From positions 62,001 through 126,000 of the forward strand of contig NZ_JBHTCO010000020.1 in the NCBI RefSeq assembly GCF_042665295.1: a DNA stretch of 64,000 nucleotides, given 5' to 3'. The stretch is from Scopulibacillus_A cellulosilyticus (GTDB lineage Bacteria > Bacillota > Bacilli > Bacillales > Sporolactobacillaceae). Below are positions 54,273 to 63,023 of this stretch, one piece after another. Position 1 is the first letter of the stretch. Every line of letters begins with the position of its first letter. The notes under the pieces were generated by a model. The model searched no databases, had not been told where the DNA came from, and saw nothing but the letters and a program-made list of their open reading frames with translations. Both the position numbers and the translations under genes were made by a program.

Positions 54273-55040
54273 CTAACCATTCATAATAAGTTTGATGCCG
54301 CTAAATAAAATGATAATAACAATCAATACTCGGATGATAGAGGAAGGAATCTTTTTCGTTAGTTTACTAGCGATAATCGTCCCCGGTATTGAACCAATTA
54401 AAAGGTTGCCTGTTAAGACATAATTTATATGTCCGTAACCTGCCATAAGGAGACCGGTAACCAAAACAAGAAAAAAAGCGTGAACAATATCAGTTCCAAC
54501 AACTTCTGAGGATTTTCGATTGTAAAAAAATAGTATGAACAAAGCAAAAAGACTTCCTGCTCCTACTGAAGTTATTCCGACAACAGCTCCTATTACCATT
54601 CCAGCAATGATAGTAATATTTCGCTTCTCTCTAATTGGCTTTAGTCTCCAAGGACTATTAATTTCACGAAAAAATACGAGTTGAACTAATGCTGTCAGTG
54701 ATACAACTATGAGAACAATACCAAGAAATAAAACGATTAATTTCTCACTGTAATAATCAGATAAAAAGAAGTAGAATATTAAATTCGCAATAACTGCAGC
54801 AGGTAAACTGCCAAAAGCTAAATATTTTACTAGTTTAAGATCCACTGTCTTTTGTTTAACATGTTGAAAGGCAGCAAACATTTTTGTAATTGTATTGTAG
54901 GCAAAATCAGTACCAATGGCTATGGTGGGGTTAATTCCCAAAAAAATCAGAAAGGGAGTAAGTAAAGAAGCCCCTCCAACTCCGGTCAACCCAACCAAGC
55001 CGCCAACTATAAAGCCTATAATAATAATTTCAATACTCAA
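54273..55040 (-). CDS. TauE/SafE family sulfite/sulfur-anion permease
   Basis: 255 residues with about seven to eight membrane helices. The two repeated motifs GGLVGLTGVGGASLLTPFLIFLGINPTIAIGTDF and VIGAVVGITSVGAGSLFALFILFF with VGTDIVHAF are the TauE/SafE hallmark. Members move sulfite, sulfonates or other anions. Lying near PAPS and sulfotransferase genes it could handle sulfate or sulfite, but this is inference only. The TTG start at 55040 has GAGGTG seven bases upstream. Confidence 0.82.
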   Translation of the reverse strand: MSIEIIIIGFIVGGLVGLTGVGGASLLTPFLIFLGINPTIAIGTDFAYNTITKMFAAFQHVKQKTVDLKLVKYLAFGSLPAAVIANLIFYFFLSDYYSEKLIVLFLGIVLIVVSLTALVQLVFFREINSPWRLKPIREKRNITIIAGMVIGAVVGITSVGAGSLFALFILFFYNRKSSEVVGTDIVHAFFLVLVTGLLMAGYGHINYVLTGNLLIGSIPGTIIASKLTKKIPSSIIRVLIVIIILFSGIKLIMNG

Positions 55041-55197
55041 ACGATATACACCTCAAATGTCTATTCAGTTTTTAAAAAAAGCATATTTAAAACATACCCC
55101 CATAAGGAAGATAGCGTATTTTATCATATGCGATTAATAAATGGCTTGATATAGGTCATTCACAAGAATGAAAAGTTATACAGTGCATACGAAATAA

Positions 55198-55243
55198 AAC
55201 CGGTTCAAACACTTTAGTTTGTAAAGAGTGAACCGGTTATTTC
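55198..55243. terminator. Terminator between the amidase and TauE genes
   Basis: AACCGGTTCA/TGAACCGGTT stem with a long AT loop, followed by ATTT; downstream of the amidase on the minus strand. Confidence 0.75.
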
Positions 55244-55278
55244 ATATTGAACAGCATGACATTCCTTACGGGAACTTT

Positions 55279-56034
55279 TTAAACTTTCTCGACATAATCA
55301 GGGTTTGCAGTGATATAATTTCCGCTTTTGAGCTTATACATTTTGGAACCGCTGACTGTTAACGTATCAACTACAGTAAATACCTCATCTTTGTGAACAA
55401 CACCGGCTTTGGCGTTCCAATCAGGCTTATTATAATACCAAAGTGAATCGGCTTTGACACGTATTAAAAAGGTTCCAGCGGTTGATTTCCTTTTCAGCCC
55501 AAAGGCTTTTTCCAGACCGTTTACGTGACCGCGGGCAACCTCTGTAATCCACGAAGGATCCTTCATTTTAGCTGCGTCGTTTGCATTATCAATGAAACCA
55601 TTCTCTGTCAGCACCGCAGGCATGGTTGTATCTCTTAAAACATCAAGGTCCCCTTTCTTTTCGCCACGATCGTTTAAGTCGTTGACCTTGATCACTGCTG
55701 TATGAATGTCATCACGGATTTGACCTGTTTCTGATCTATTGGATAAATCGATATAAATGTAGTCTTCATATCCCTCTCCGCCGCCGGAATTAATATGAAT
55801 ACTGAGGAAAAAGTCAGCCCCCCACGCATTGGCTTCATCTGTCCGTTGATTTAAAGTTGGATAGGTATCACCAGTGCGGGACATTTTAATACTTACATCG
55901 CTATATTCATCAACTAAAATATCATGGATATTTTTTGAAATTTCTAAAGTAATGTTTTTTTCTTTGAGACCGTTTCCTTCTGCGCCAGGATCACTGCCTC
56001 CATGACCCGGATCTAAGAAAAGTTTAAATGTCAT
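55279..56034 (-). CDS. N-acetylmuramoyl-L-alanine amidase with SH3-like tail
   Basis: 251 residues. The Amidase_3 domain (about 1-175) has FLDPGHGGSDPGAEGNGLKEK, FFLSIHINSGGGEGYEDY and LTENGFIDNAND, closely like the N-terminal third of the protein at 9726. The C-terminal 60 residues (RVKADSLWYYNKPDWNAKAGVV, then TLTVSGSKMYKLKSGNYIT) resemble an SH3-like cell-wall-binding domain. No signal peptide, again like mother-cell amidases. AAGGAGC precedes the ATG. Confidence 0.87.
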   Translation of the reverse strand: MTFKLFLDPGHGGSDPGAEGNGLKEKNITLEISKNIHDILVDEYSDVSIKMSRTGDTYPTLNQRTDEANAWGADFFLSIHINSGGGEGYEDYIYIDLSNRSETGQIRDDIHTAVIKVNDLNDRGEKKGDLDVLRDTTMPAVLTENGFIDNANDAAKMKDPSWITEVARGHVNGLEKAFGLKRKSTAGTFLIRVKADSLWYYNKPDWNAKAGVVHKDEVFTVVDTLTVSGSKMYKLKSGNYITANPDYVEKV

Positions 56035-56194
56035 AATAAAATTGCTCCTTAATCTTAATAGACTTTAATATATCTTATTTAGGAGACTTTTATTTTGATT
56101 ATGCTTTAGTAATGACTGAGGCAGTTATTAAAAACTAATTTTTAAAAAGTAAATTCATTTGTTTTGCTAAAGCTGTTCTGCTAAGTTGTCATAA

Positions 56195-56960
56195 TGAATC
56201 CAAATTGAACTACTCCCACCTAGCCCAGCTTGAGATGGGAGATTCTAGTTAAAGAAACCTAGAACCCCCTCCGTTCAACAAGAGGGTACAACTATACCTA
56301 CTATCCGACGTATTCCTTGCGAATGACCTACTTGTGTCCCCTGTCTAAGCAAGCACAAGAAGGTTCACCATCTTCAAATAAGCATAGAGGTTTAATGCGG
56401 CACTCATTATAATGCACCCAGCTCCTAGAATAGCCATCTGCTCCGGTGACTAGAGTAAAAGACTGGTACAATGGTGCTTTGATTGATTTAATCATAAGTT
56501 GATATTAAGCCAATGATTTAAATAACTTTTTTCGTTCATTTTCTGTGAGATGATGATCATGTAAGTTGATACTTTGATGAGGGGTATTGACATTGAAAAG
56601 TGNGCCTTCCTATAGTGAATGCGGCGGCTTGATGAATAGATATACCAAATTTGCGCATGTATTTCAGTTTTCCGGCGACAGGTGTATACCAAAGAATGGA
56701 ACGCATAACGCTTGGTCAGGTTGAAAGTTTACAGCACACCATTTAATTCATGAATGAGATAGCAAGACAGCTCGTTTTTATAGATTCTTTTCGAAAAATA
56801 AGCCTTTTTCATTTTTGCCTCCCAACAGGAACATATGTTCTAAACCTTAGCCTTATTATAGATGATACAGCAAACAAAGGCAAGAACGAAATGTCAAAAG
56901 CCCCAAAACATCCGATTCATCCCCCACCTAGCAAAGCTTGAGGAGGGGGTCTTCTCGGTT
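56195..56960 (-). mobile_element. Decayed IS200/IS605-type tnpB element
   Basis: No intact frame, but the minus strand keeps recognisable pieces. Around 56620-56690 the reading WYTPVAGKLKYMRKFGISIHQ with AAAFTIGR resembles the middle of TnpB (KYGISxxxAxAxVIGRR). At 56333-56497 there is a C-terminal-like piece (LVTGADGYSRSWVHYNECR). The end near 56212-56245 has a CCCACCT...AGATGGGAG hairpin followed on the minus strand by GTTCAATTTGG, and a similar CCCCCACCTAGC hairpin lies at 56922-56950. One base is unread (N near 56603). Stops and gaps show it is dead. Confidence 0.55.
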
Positions 56961-57000
56961 AAATGATAAAAAATTAAATTTTTCGAAAAGGGCATACATA

Positions 57001-57201
57001 TTATTCCTTTTTGACTCCGCTTAAACGTTTTTTAAAATCATTAATCGATTGATAATATTTTTCTATGGCAGACAAATTATTAACCACGGTTCCGCAATGT
57101 GGACACTGGATATTTGCGTTCTGAGTGACAATTTTCTCAGGCTTAACCTTATAAGGATTATTGCATTTCCTGCATTCAAGGATCGTGAATGTATTTTTCA
57201 A
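57001..57201 (-). CDS. Zinc-ribbon protein
   Basis: 66 residues with two CxxC pairs: CRKCNN near residue 10 and CPHCGT near 34, a classic zinc ribbon, then a charged helix. Small zinc ribbons of this size can bind nucleic acid or partner proteins; no family can be named. TTG start with GGGAGGGATATTA upstream. Confidence 0.65.
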   Translation of the reverse strand: MKNTFTILECRKCNNPYKVKPEKIVTQNANIQCPHCGTVVNNLSAIEKYYQSINDFKKRLSGVKKE

Positions 57202-57343
57202 TAATATCCCTCCCGATCTCCCTTTTTATAAAATCTTATTCAATAAAAAGAAGAAAAATATCCGTACATTCCAAAAAAGGAAAAAATAGGACATCAGGAT
57301 CTTATCTCTGCCGGATTAAATTAGCCTTGAACTAATATAAAGA

Positions 57344-57390
57344 AACACCTCCTGAATCTTATTTTATAAATAATGTTCAGGAGGTGTTCT
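57344..57390 (-). terminator. Terminator of the SleB-like gene
   Basis: GAACACCTCCTGAA/TTCAGGAGGTGTTC arms around a 20-base AT-rich loop, about 60 bases after the stop of the minus-strand gene at 57450. Confidence 0.75.
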
Positions 57391-57449
57391 TTGTCCCTTT
57401 TTGTCACCCTATATTGTAATAAAGATTATTTTTTCATAAGTGATTTTAT

Positions 57450-58064
57450 TTACTGTTTGAAAACATGGTGGCCGATAACTTCTGTTGTTGGCAGATGATC
57501 TAACCAATGGTCTGTGGCAATAGATGGATTATAAAAATAAAGCGAGCTGGTGACATGCCCTCTGTTAGCAAAGGCTTGGTCAACGGCCTGATAATCAGCT
57601 TGATCAGGTGTATTATTAATCATGCCATTTTGAACAGGCGTGAATTGGCCTGGTTGATAAATGACATCTTGAATCGTGTTTGGAAATGCCGGACTGTCTA
57701 CCCTGTTAAGAACAACGGCAGCAACGGCTACTTTTCCTGCAAATGATTCACCGCCTGCTTCAGCATGAACAAGTTTGGCCAAAAGCTCTCTATCATAAGA
57801 CGTAGAAGCAGTACTCGACACGTTGGAAGAGTTAGAAGTACCAGAAACGTTGGCAGCACTGGAAATATTGATATTACTTCCGGCATAAATGTCATTTTCA
57901 TTTGAAATTTGCGGATTAAGATTTAGAAGACTTTGTACAGTTGTATGATTGTTAATGGCGATTTTGGATAAATTATCACCCGGCTGAACAGTGTAAGCAA
58001 AGCTTTGAGCGGCAGGTACAAGGACTGCAGCTGCTACGATTAATGTTGACAGTAGTTTTTTCAT
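57450..58064 (-). CDS. LysM-SleB-type cell wall hydrolase
   Basis: 204 residues. Signal peptide (1-23, MKKLLSTLIVAAAVLVPAAQSFA), then a LysM domain (24-68; YTVQPGDNLSKIAINN), a Ser/Asn linker (69-88) and a SleB/CwlJ-type Hydrolase_2 domain (90-204; LARLVHAEAGG-like start, NRVDSPAFPNTIQDVIYQPGQF). The glutamate in HAEAGGE is the expected catalytic acid. Members are lytic transglycosylases that break spore cortex or cell wall. The first three codons follow GTGATAAAAA, a weak ribosome site. Confidence 0.9.
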   Translation of the reverse strand: MKKLLSTLIVAAAVLVPAAQSFAYTVQPGDNLSKIAINNHTTVQSLLNLNPQISNENDIYAGSNINISSAANVSGTSNSSNVSSTASTSYDRELLAKLVHAEAGGESFAGKVAVAAVVLNRVDSPAFPNTIQDVIYQPGQFTPVQNGMINNTPDQADYQAVDQAFANRGHVTSSLYFYNPSIATDHWLDHLPTTEVIGHHVFKQ

Positions 58065-58501
58065 TTTTTATCACCTAACTTTTTGTGATTTTACTAATTT
58101 GAATAGTAAGTTTAAATGGAATTATCTGACTCGAGTAGATAATCATATTTTGACGATATATATGAACTGATCAGCTTAATAAAAATAATATGTATAAATT
58201 TCTACAATCTTTATCATTGCGTCGACTAAATTATACATAATAAGAATTAATTCTTTTTAAACTTATACTAATTTATAAATGGTGACAACAGTATCTGACA
58301 TTATTTAACCTATCGTTATCGACTTGTAACGTTTTAGAAATAATAGAAAAACTCCTATAACTTATCTCCGTTATAAAGTTTTCGACCTTATGATTGAAGT
58401 TGATTTAGCAATTAGATTAATATCCATAGACAAAAACCGCCTGTGTTAATACAAGGCGGTTTATTAAGAAAGTAAATTTGTTTAAAAATTCTATTCGCAA
58501 A
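58065..58501. other. AT-rich gap, no gene seen
   Basis: 437 bases between two minus-strand genes. Very AT-rich with no supported frame. At 58432-58463 there is the AAACCGCC/GGCGGTTT stem that terminates the next gene. A second weak hairpin (AACTCC...GTTATAAAGTTT) is near 58350-58380. Confidence 0.5.
58432..58463 (-). terminator. Terminator of the GerPA/PF-like gene
   Basis: AAACCGCCT/AGGCGGTTT with a 12-base loop, 40 bases downstream of the stop. Confidence 0.8.
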
Positions 58502-58744
58502 TCATATTTGTCCGGAGGCTGGAGATGACGGGTTTCCAGTTTGACCTTGGTCAGCAACATCCGGATCAAAATAATTATTAAAACTTAGTGAGTTTGACGG
58601 AGAGAAGTCCCCAAATGCCAGGCAAGGACCTACCGCCTTAGAGTTGGCAGTGTGGCTGTTTTGGATTGTCGGGCCGATATCAACATTACCGTTTTTTGAG
58701 ACGCCGTTGATCTTCATATTAAAAATATTAATACCATAGGGCAT
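58502..58744 (-). CDS. GerPA/GerPF-like spore germination protein
   Basis: 80-81 residues; two consecutive ATGs (58747, 58744), the second spaced better from AAAAGGTG. The N-terminal PYGINIFNMKINGVSKNGNVDIG and NSHTANSKAVGPCLAFGD match the GerPA/GerPF family, which helps germinants pass the coat. The C-terminal tail is Gly/Pro/Ser-rich. Normal gerP genes form a hexacistronic operon; here it is single, so it may be a paralogue. Its terminator is at 58432. Confidence 0.75.
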   Translation of the reverse strand: MPYGINIFNMKINGVSKNGNVDIGPTIQNSHTANSKAVGPCLAFGDFSPSNSLSFNNYFDPDVADQGQTGNPSSPASGQI

Positions 58745-58849
58745 CATATCACCTTTTTCGGTCTAAGTGTCTTCCTACAATTAGTTTATAAAATATCACG
58801 CAGCTTGTATGGTTAAATCTCTTGTAACAAATGAACCAATTTTTCCATT

Positions 58850-58880
58850 AAAGAAAACTCGCCTTTCGGCGAGTTTCTAA
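58850..58880 (-). terminator. Terminator of proC
   Basis: On the minus strand ACTCGCCG-AAAG-GCGAGTTTTCTTT immediately after the proC stop. Confidence 0.85.
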
Positions 58881-59698
58881 TATTGCTGCTTCCCTAGTTC
58901 CTGTGATCTTATTGTTGCTTCCTTAACCGCTTCAAAGAGCGCCTTTGACAGCTGGTTATTCTCTAATGCCTCCAGTCCTGCAGCCGTAGTGCCGCCCGGG
59001 CTGGTGACTTTTCTTCTCAATTCCCCAGGGTCAACATCTAAATCTTTCAGCATTTCGGCAGCTCCGACGATCACCTGACGTACAAGTGCTTTTGCCGCTT
59101 CCTGTTCAAGCCCTAATGTTACAGCCGCTTGTTCAAGGGACTCAACAATTCTGTAGATGTATGCGGGACCGCTGCCTGCAAGCCCGGTAACAAGGTGCAA
59201 GTCTTCCTCATCGACAATAGTTGTCGTACCAATAGCTGAGAAAATTTCTTCGGCAATGCGAAGGTGAGAATCGTCAGCATTGGCTCCCCGAGCAATTCCC
59301 GTCGCTGATTCACCTACTGTTGCCGATGTATTCGGCATTGCTCTTACAATCGGATTTTGTGTTCCAAGATAATCGGAAATTTGTTTTGAAGAAGTACCGG
59401 CAAGAACGGAAATAATCAACTGATTATTTTGTAAATGTGACCTGAGGTGATCTAAAGCTGGAAAAAGGTCTTTTGGTTTCATAGCCAAAATAACGACTTC
59501 AGATTGATCAATCAACTCTTTTATTTCCCGGTCGTGGTTAACACCAATGCCGTAGTTATTATTCATGTATATTAAACGCTCGTTATTACTTTTATTCGTT
59601 ACAAAAATACGTTCTTTTGGACAGCCTGTATTTATAAGTCCGGTAATAATAGCCTCTGCCATATTCCCAGCCCCGATAAACGTGATAGTATGCTTCAT
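58877..59698 (-). CDS. proC: Pyrroline-5-carboxylate reductase
   Basis: 273 residues. TITFIGAGNMAEAIITGLI (NADPH loop), VVILAMKPKDLFPAL, VRAMPNTSATVGESATGIA, LVTGLAGSGPAYIYRIVESLEQAAVTLG, and the C-terminal signature SPGGTTAAGLEALE. It reduces pyrroline-5-carboxylate to proline. The ATG at 59698 has GCAGGGGGCGAATGAATCATA upstream. Not in an operon with proA/proB here. Confidence 0.93.
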   Translation of the reverse strand: MKHTITFIGAGNMAEAIITGLINTGCPKERIFVTNKSNNERLIYMNNNYGIGVNHDREIKELIDQSEVVILAMKPKDLFPALDHLRSHLQNNQLIISVLAGTSSKQISDYLGTQNPIVRAMPNTSATVGESATGIARGANADDSHLRIAEEIFSAIGTTTIVDEEDLHLVTGLAGSGPAYIYRIVESLEQAAVTLGLEQEAAKALVRQVIVGAAEMLKDLDVDPGELRRKVTSPGGTTAAGLEALENNQLSKALFEAVKEATIRSQELGKQQY

Positions 59699-59884
59699 TA
59701 TGATTCATTCGCCCCCTGCTTAAGTTTCCGAACAATGCAATGTATTTGTAATATTATCCCCACTTTACGGCCGCTTGTCAATCCTATTTATTCATAAACT
59801 TCCGGATATGTATGTTTACTCCGTCACTTTTAATATTTAAAAATCATATTTTATATTAACTCTATTAAAAACGAGGTGTACGTG

Positions 59885-60556
59885 ATGGCATTTTTAAGCA
59901 ACGGCAACCCTTGTCCTTTCCATTACGTGGCCTTGGGTGATTCTCTAACAGTTGGTGTCGGCGCGGGAATTTTTAATCCGGGTTTTGTAAATGAATACCG
60001 GCTTATGGCGGAACAGTCTCTGCAAAGGCCCATTTCATTCAATATTTTTGCTAAAACTGGTACTACCTCTCAGCAGATTTTAGACAGCTTATCTTTGCCT
60101 GAAATAACTTCGCACATATGTCATTCTGAAATTATTACCCTTACAGCCGGAGGAAATGATCTTATAAAATCCGGCAAGAATTTTTTAATGAATAAAAATG
60201 AGGAAGTTCTTGAAGAATCTCTGAGCAATGCAACGGCTAATATTTCAAAAATCATCGATACAATACATCAAATCCATGCAGACAAGAACCAACCTTTTAT
60301 CTTGAGATTGTTTAACATATATAATCCATTCCCAAAGATAAAATTTATTGACCCCTGGCTTCAACAATTTAATGCTCATCTCGCAAGTTTCTCTAAACAA
60401 CCCCACATTGAAGTTGCCGATATATATACCGCCTTTTCCGGAAAACAAAACTTTTTGCTATCATTAGATCATATTCATCCTAATATCAGAGGCTACCACG
60501 TTATGGCACAAACTGTAAATAATTTAGGATATGATGGATTAATTAATAATAAGTAA
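59885..60556 (+). CDS. SGNH/GDSL hydrolase
   Basis: 223 residues. Block I HYVALGDSLTVGVGAG (nucleophile Ser), block III ITLTAGGNDLI, block V LDHIHPNIRGYHVMAQ (Asp-His pair). It is of the lipase/esterase-like SGNH fold found in Bacillus (YpmR type) and has no clear signal peptide. The ATG at 59885 is selected by GAGGTG six bases upstream; the ORF could start at 59876. Substrate unknown. A terminator follows at 60558. Confidence 0.85.
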   Translation: MAFLSNGNPCPFHYVALGDSLTVGVGAGIFNPGFVNEYRLMAEQSLQRPISFNIFAKTGTTSQQILDSLSLPEITSHICHSEIITLTAGGNDLIKSGKNFLMNKNEEVLEESLSNATANISKIIDTIHQIHADKNQPFILRLFNIYNPFPKIKFIDPWLQQFNAHLASFSKQPHIEVADIYTAFSGKQNFLLSLDHIHPNIRGYHVMAQTVNNLGYDGLINNK

Positions 60557-60557
60557 A

Positions 60558-60602
60558 AAACTCTCCTTAAAGGTTATTCATGGTTAAAGGAGAGTTTATT
60601 TT
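60558..60602 (+). terminator. Terminator of the SGNH hydrolase gene
   Basis: AACTCTCCTTAA/TTAAAGGAGAGTT stem followed by TATTTTTATTTTT. Confidence 0.85.
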
Positions 60603-60612
60603 TATTTTTAAT

Positions 60613-60663
60613 AGTGCCCATTAGTGCCCATTAGTGCCCATTAGTGCCCATTAGTGCCCATTA
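60613..60663. repeat. Five tandem 11-base repeats
   Basis: Five exact copies in a row of an 11-base unit (TAGTGCCCATT), flanked by short AT-rich sequence. There is no coding frame. The rest of the 60557-60964 gap contains no supported gene. Confidence 0.9.
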
Positions 60664-60964
60664 ATAATTTTTAAAAAAGATTCGAACGATATTAAAAAAA
60701 GTTATTAATTGAGGTGCTTATCTAAGGATATAAAAAGAAATTGATTGAAATTGTTGAAGAGATTAGGAAAGTGATCTCCGGCTCTCTTTACTTATGGTAT
60801 CATAATCGCTTTTTTTCTTGCCAGGAATAGAGCAACGACTTATTGCCTTATTAACTGTACCCCATCTTGTTCTATAACGAACTCCCCATTACTTTCCTCT
60901 AACAACAGAAATTAAATGGTTATTTAGATATATCTTTTCACAATATAATGTGGGAGGTGATAAA

Positions 60965-61228
60965 ATGCCAAACCAAAACAAGAATCGCGCTCAACAAAAT
61001 GCAGGAAACCAAAATAACAAGAATCAAAATGCAGCAAATACAGTAGCAAATACAGTTAATACCGGGACCCAGGCTGTTTTTAACGCAGCTCAAAATACAC
61101 TTGAAGCAACTAAAAATATCGCTACAAATGCTGTTGATCAAACCGCTCAAGCCATTAGTAATACAGCCCAAAATACTACTGGCAACAAACAAAATCAACA
61201 AAAAAATCAACAACAGCAATACCAATAA
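60965..61228 (+). CDS. Gln/Asn-rich small protein
   Basis: 87 residues, MPNQNKNRAQQNAGNQNNKN at the head and QQKNQQQQYQ at the tail, with an Ala/Asn/Thr-rich amphipathic helix in the middle (TVNTGTQAVFNAAQNTLEATKNIATNAV). The heptad-like spacing and low complexity recall gamma-type SASP or late-embryogenesis-like proteins, but it matches neither with certainty. GGGAGGTG lies 6 bases before the ATG. It is 89 bases from the DUF1657 gene. Confidence 0.6.
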   Translation: MPNQNKNRAQQNAGNQNNKNQNAANTVANTVNTGTQAVFNAAQNTLEATKNIATNAVDQTAQAISNTAQNTTGNKQNQQKNQQQQYQ

Positions 61229-61316
61229 TATTACATTTATTATAAAGTGCCATCTTGAAGATGGGTACTTTTTAAAGAATGAAAATATGTCTAGTCAATA
61301 AAAAGGGGACGAACAA

Positions 61317-61520
61317 ATGACAGTCATTAACCAAGTGAAACAAACAATAGCCAGTTTAAAAAGTGCTCACGCAAGTTTAGAAACATTTGCTTTAGGAACC
61401 GACAACCAACAGGCGAAACAGCTTTATCAAAATGCTGCTCAACAAACTAAAATGATTTGTGATCAACTTGAACCACGACTTCAACAAATCCAACAAGAAG
61501 AACCGCAATATAACCAATAG
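61317..61520 (+). CDS. DUF1657 protein
   Basis: 67 residues: MTVINQVKQTIASLKSAHASLE then FALGTDNQQAKQLYQNAAQQTK and IQQEEPQYNQ, the standard DUF1657 sequence. In Bacillus these lie by spoVAC/D/E and DUF421 genes and are expressed in sporulation, but function is unknown. AAAAGGGGAC precedes the ATG. Probably cotranscribed with the Gln/Asn-rich gene. Confidence 0.9.
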   Translation: MTVINQVKQTIASLKSAHASLETFALGTDNQQAKQLYQNAAQQTKMICDQLEPRLQQIQQEEPQYNQ

Positions 61521-61560
61521 TCCTCAAAAAATTGAAATAGACATTAAATGACATCAAATC

Positions 61561-61600
61561 AAACCGATTCTCTTTTTATTTTAGGGAATCGGTTTTTGTC
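61561..61600 (+). terminator. Terminator after the DUF1657 gene
   Basis: AACCGATTCTC/GGGAATCGGTT followed by TTTTG. Confidence 0.85.
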
Positions 61601-61628
61601 GATATTAGCTTGATGGGCATGCGGTAAT

Positions 61629-61658
61629 TTAAAAAAAAGATTGCCATTTAGGCAATCA
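61629..61658 (-). terminator. Terminator of the 34-residue peptide gene (copy 2)
   Basis: On the minus strand GATTGCC-TAAAT-GGCAATC followed by TTTTTTTT. Confidence 0.85.
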
Positions 61659-61694
61659 AATTAGTTTAAACAAATATATTCTTATTATTATCTG

Positions 61695-61799
61695 TTATTT
61701 AACAGCTTTTTTGATCTTCCTGATATTTTTCTCGGCCTTTCTGATATCCTTATCTAATTCTTTGAGAAAAGATAGCGCTTTGTTAAGTTGTTTTGCCAA
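61695..61799 (-). CDS. 34-residue basic helical peptide (copy 2)
   Basis: TTG start at 61799 with AAAGGTGTG upstream. The peptide MAKQLNKALSFLKELDKD continues with RKAEKNIRKIKKAVK and is a clear paralogue of that at 37668, with the same length. Bases around the ribosome binding site are also shared (GGTGTATTTAAA-like). It has its own terminator. Function unknown; possibly a coiled-coil or DNA/cortex-binding small spore peptide. Confidence 0.65.
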   Translation of the reverse strand: MAKQLNKALSFLKELDKDIRKAEKNIRKIKKAVK

Positions 61800-62063
61800 T
61801 TTAAATACACACCTTTACTTTGATCTCGGAGGATGTCCCCGTAAATATAATTAATGCAGAATGCCGATCATTTGAAACTAATAAATACCCTGATCTATTT
61901 GTTACTTTTTTATAGCGCATGGCAAAATACATTTTTCACGTTAGTTAAAGTACACGTCTTATTTGAGTGATTGATTCAGGAGCGATGTTGTTGCCGTATC
62001 AATGAATGAGTCAACGGTATTATCTGTTTTTGTACATAAAGCGGGGCCCGTTTTGATTAATTG

Positions 62064-62318
62064 CTACTCTAAATGGTCTTCTCCAAACGGAACGGTGTCA
62101 TTACCAGTATTTGCGACATAAGCTTGATTATCATCGTGCATAGGAGGATCGATTGCTTCCAATAAGAGCTCCAATACAACTCCCTTTTTTATTGCTAGTC
62201 GTGTGATCCGTTCAATAAAGCCTGTGTCTCCTGTTGCTGCAGCAACCTCCAGGATAGAAGCAATAGCGTTTTCAATCCTGGCTGCAGCTCCTTTAAAATC
62301 ATTATTCGGATCCATCAT
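62064..62318 (-). CDS. Small helical protein, family A
   Basis: 84 residues, MMDPNNDFKGAAARIENAIA, then ITRLAIKKGVVLELLLEAID, a helical protein with an acidic tail. The core aligns with the C-terminal half of 62404-62754: the sequence F-x-GAAA-x-x-E-NA and LxIKKxxVLExLxExAI is shared. AGGAGG precedes the ATG. Unknown family; probably spore-associated by context only. Confidence 0.5.
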   Translation of the reverse strand: MMDPNNDFKGAAARIENAIASILEVAAATGDTGFIERITRLAIKKGVVLELLLEAIDPPMHDDNQAYVANTGNDTVPFGEDHLE

Positions 62319-62403
62319 TTCTCTAAGCCTCCTTATCCCTATTCAGGGACTTATTGTAAGTTAATGGGCGCATCAGTAATAACAAGTCGTGCAACAATTG
62401 CGA

Positions 62404-62754
62404 TTATATTTCAGATATTTCGAAAGCTTTGATAGCATCCTCGATCAAAAATTCCAAAACAATTTCCTTTTTTATTGTAAGTTTTAATAAATTCTCTAGT
62501 TTATTTGTAAATATTGATAATTGTTCCGGTGTTAGGTCATTCTCGTTAAGCATCTTGCACTCGGTATTGATTGCGTCTGCTAAAGCATTTTCCATATCCG
62601 CTGCTGCTCCAATAAATTCATTAAGGTTTCTCCTCAAACGATTTTTTTGGGCATCAGCAGGAGTAAAATTGTCCTCCCGATGCCTATGATAATATTTTCT
62701 GGTAAAATAATAATCGTTATTGAATAAGGAATCGTTATTAAATAAGGACATCAT
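62404..62754 (-). CDS. Small helical protein, family A (longer paralogue)
   Basis: 116 residues. The head is Asn/Phe/Tyr/His-rich with two copies of SLFNND and a KYYHRHRED stretch; the helical part (FIGAAADMENALADAINTE, then LENLLKLTIKKEIVLEFLIED) is homologous to the protein at 62064. GAGGTG precedes two ATGs; the second (62751) is also possible. The two genes lie 85 bases apart on the same strand and may be coexpressed. Confidence 0.5.
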   Translation of the reverse strand: MMSLFNNDSLFNNDYYFTRKYYHRHREDNFTPADAQKNRLRRNLNEFIGAAADMENALADAINTECKMLNENDLTPEQLSIFTNKLENLLKLTIKKEIVLEFLIEDAIKAFEISEI

Positions 62755-63023
62755 GGGCACCTCTTCGGCCTTTTAGTTCAGTCTATGGGGTCCAATATTT
62801 AATTGATTGGGCTATCTTCATAACCTTTTAAATTCGTAAATGTCGAATGTTATTTCCTTTTCTTCAAGGATGATCCATAAATTAATCCCCCCATCCAAAG
62901 ATACGGGGAATTAGATTAATGTGGTTTGGTCAGAGTGGCGGCTTAAAATATAAAGAAAAAAACAGGCATATTGAATACCCGTTTTTTCCTTATTATTTTC
63001 TAGAATATTTATCTTTTTTTATT

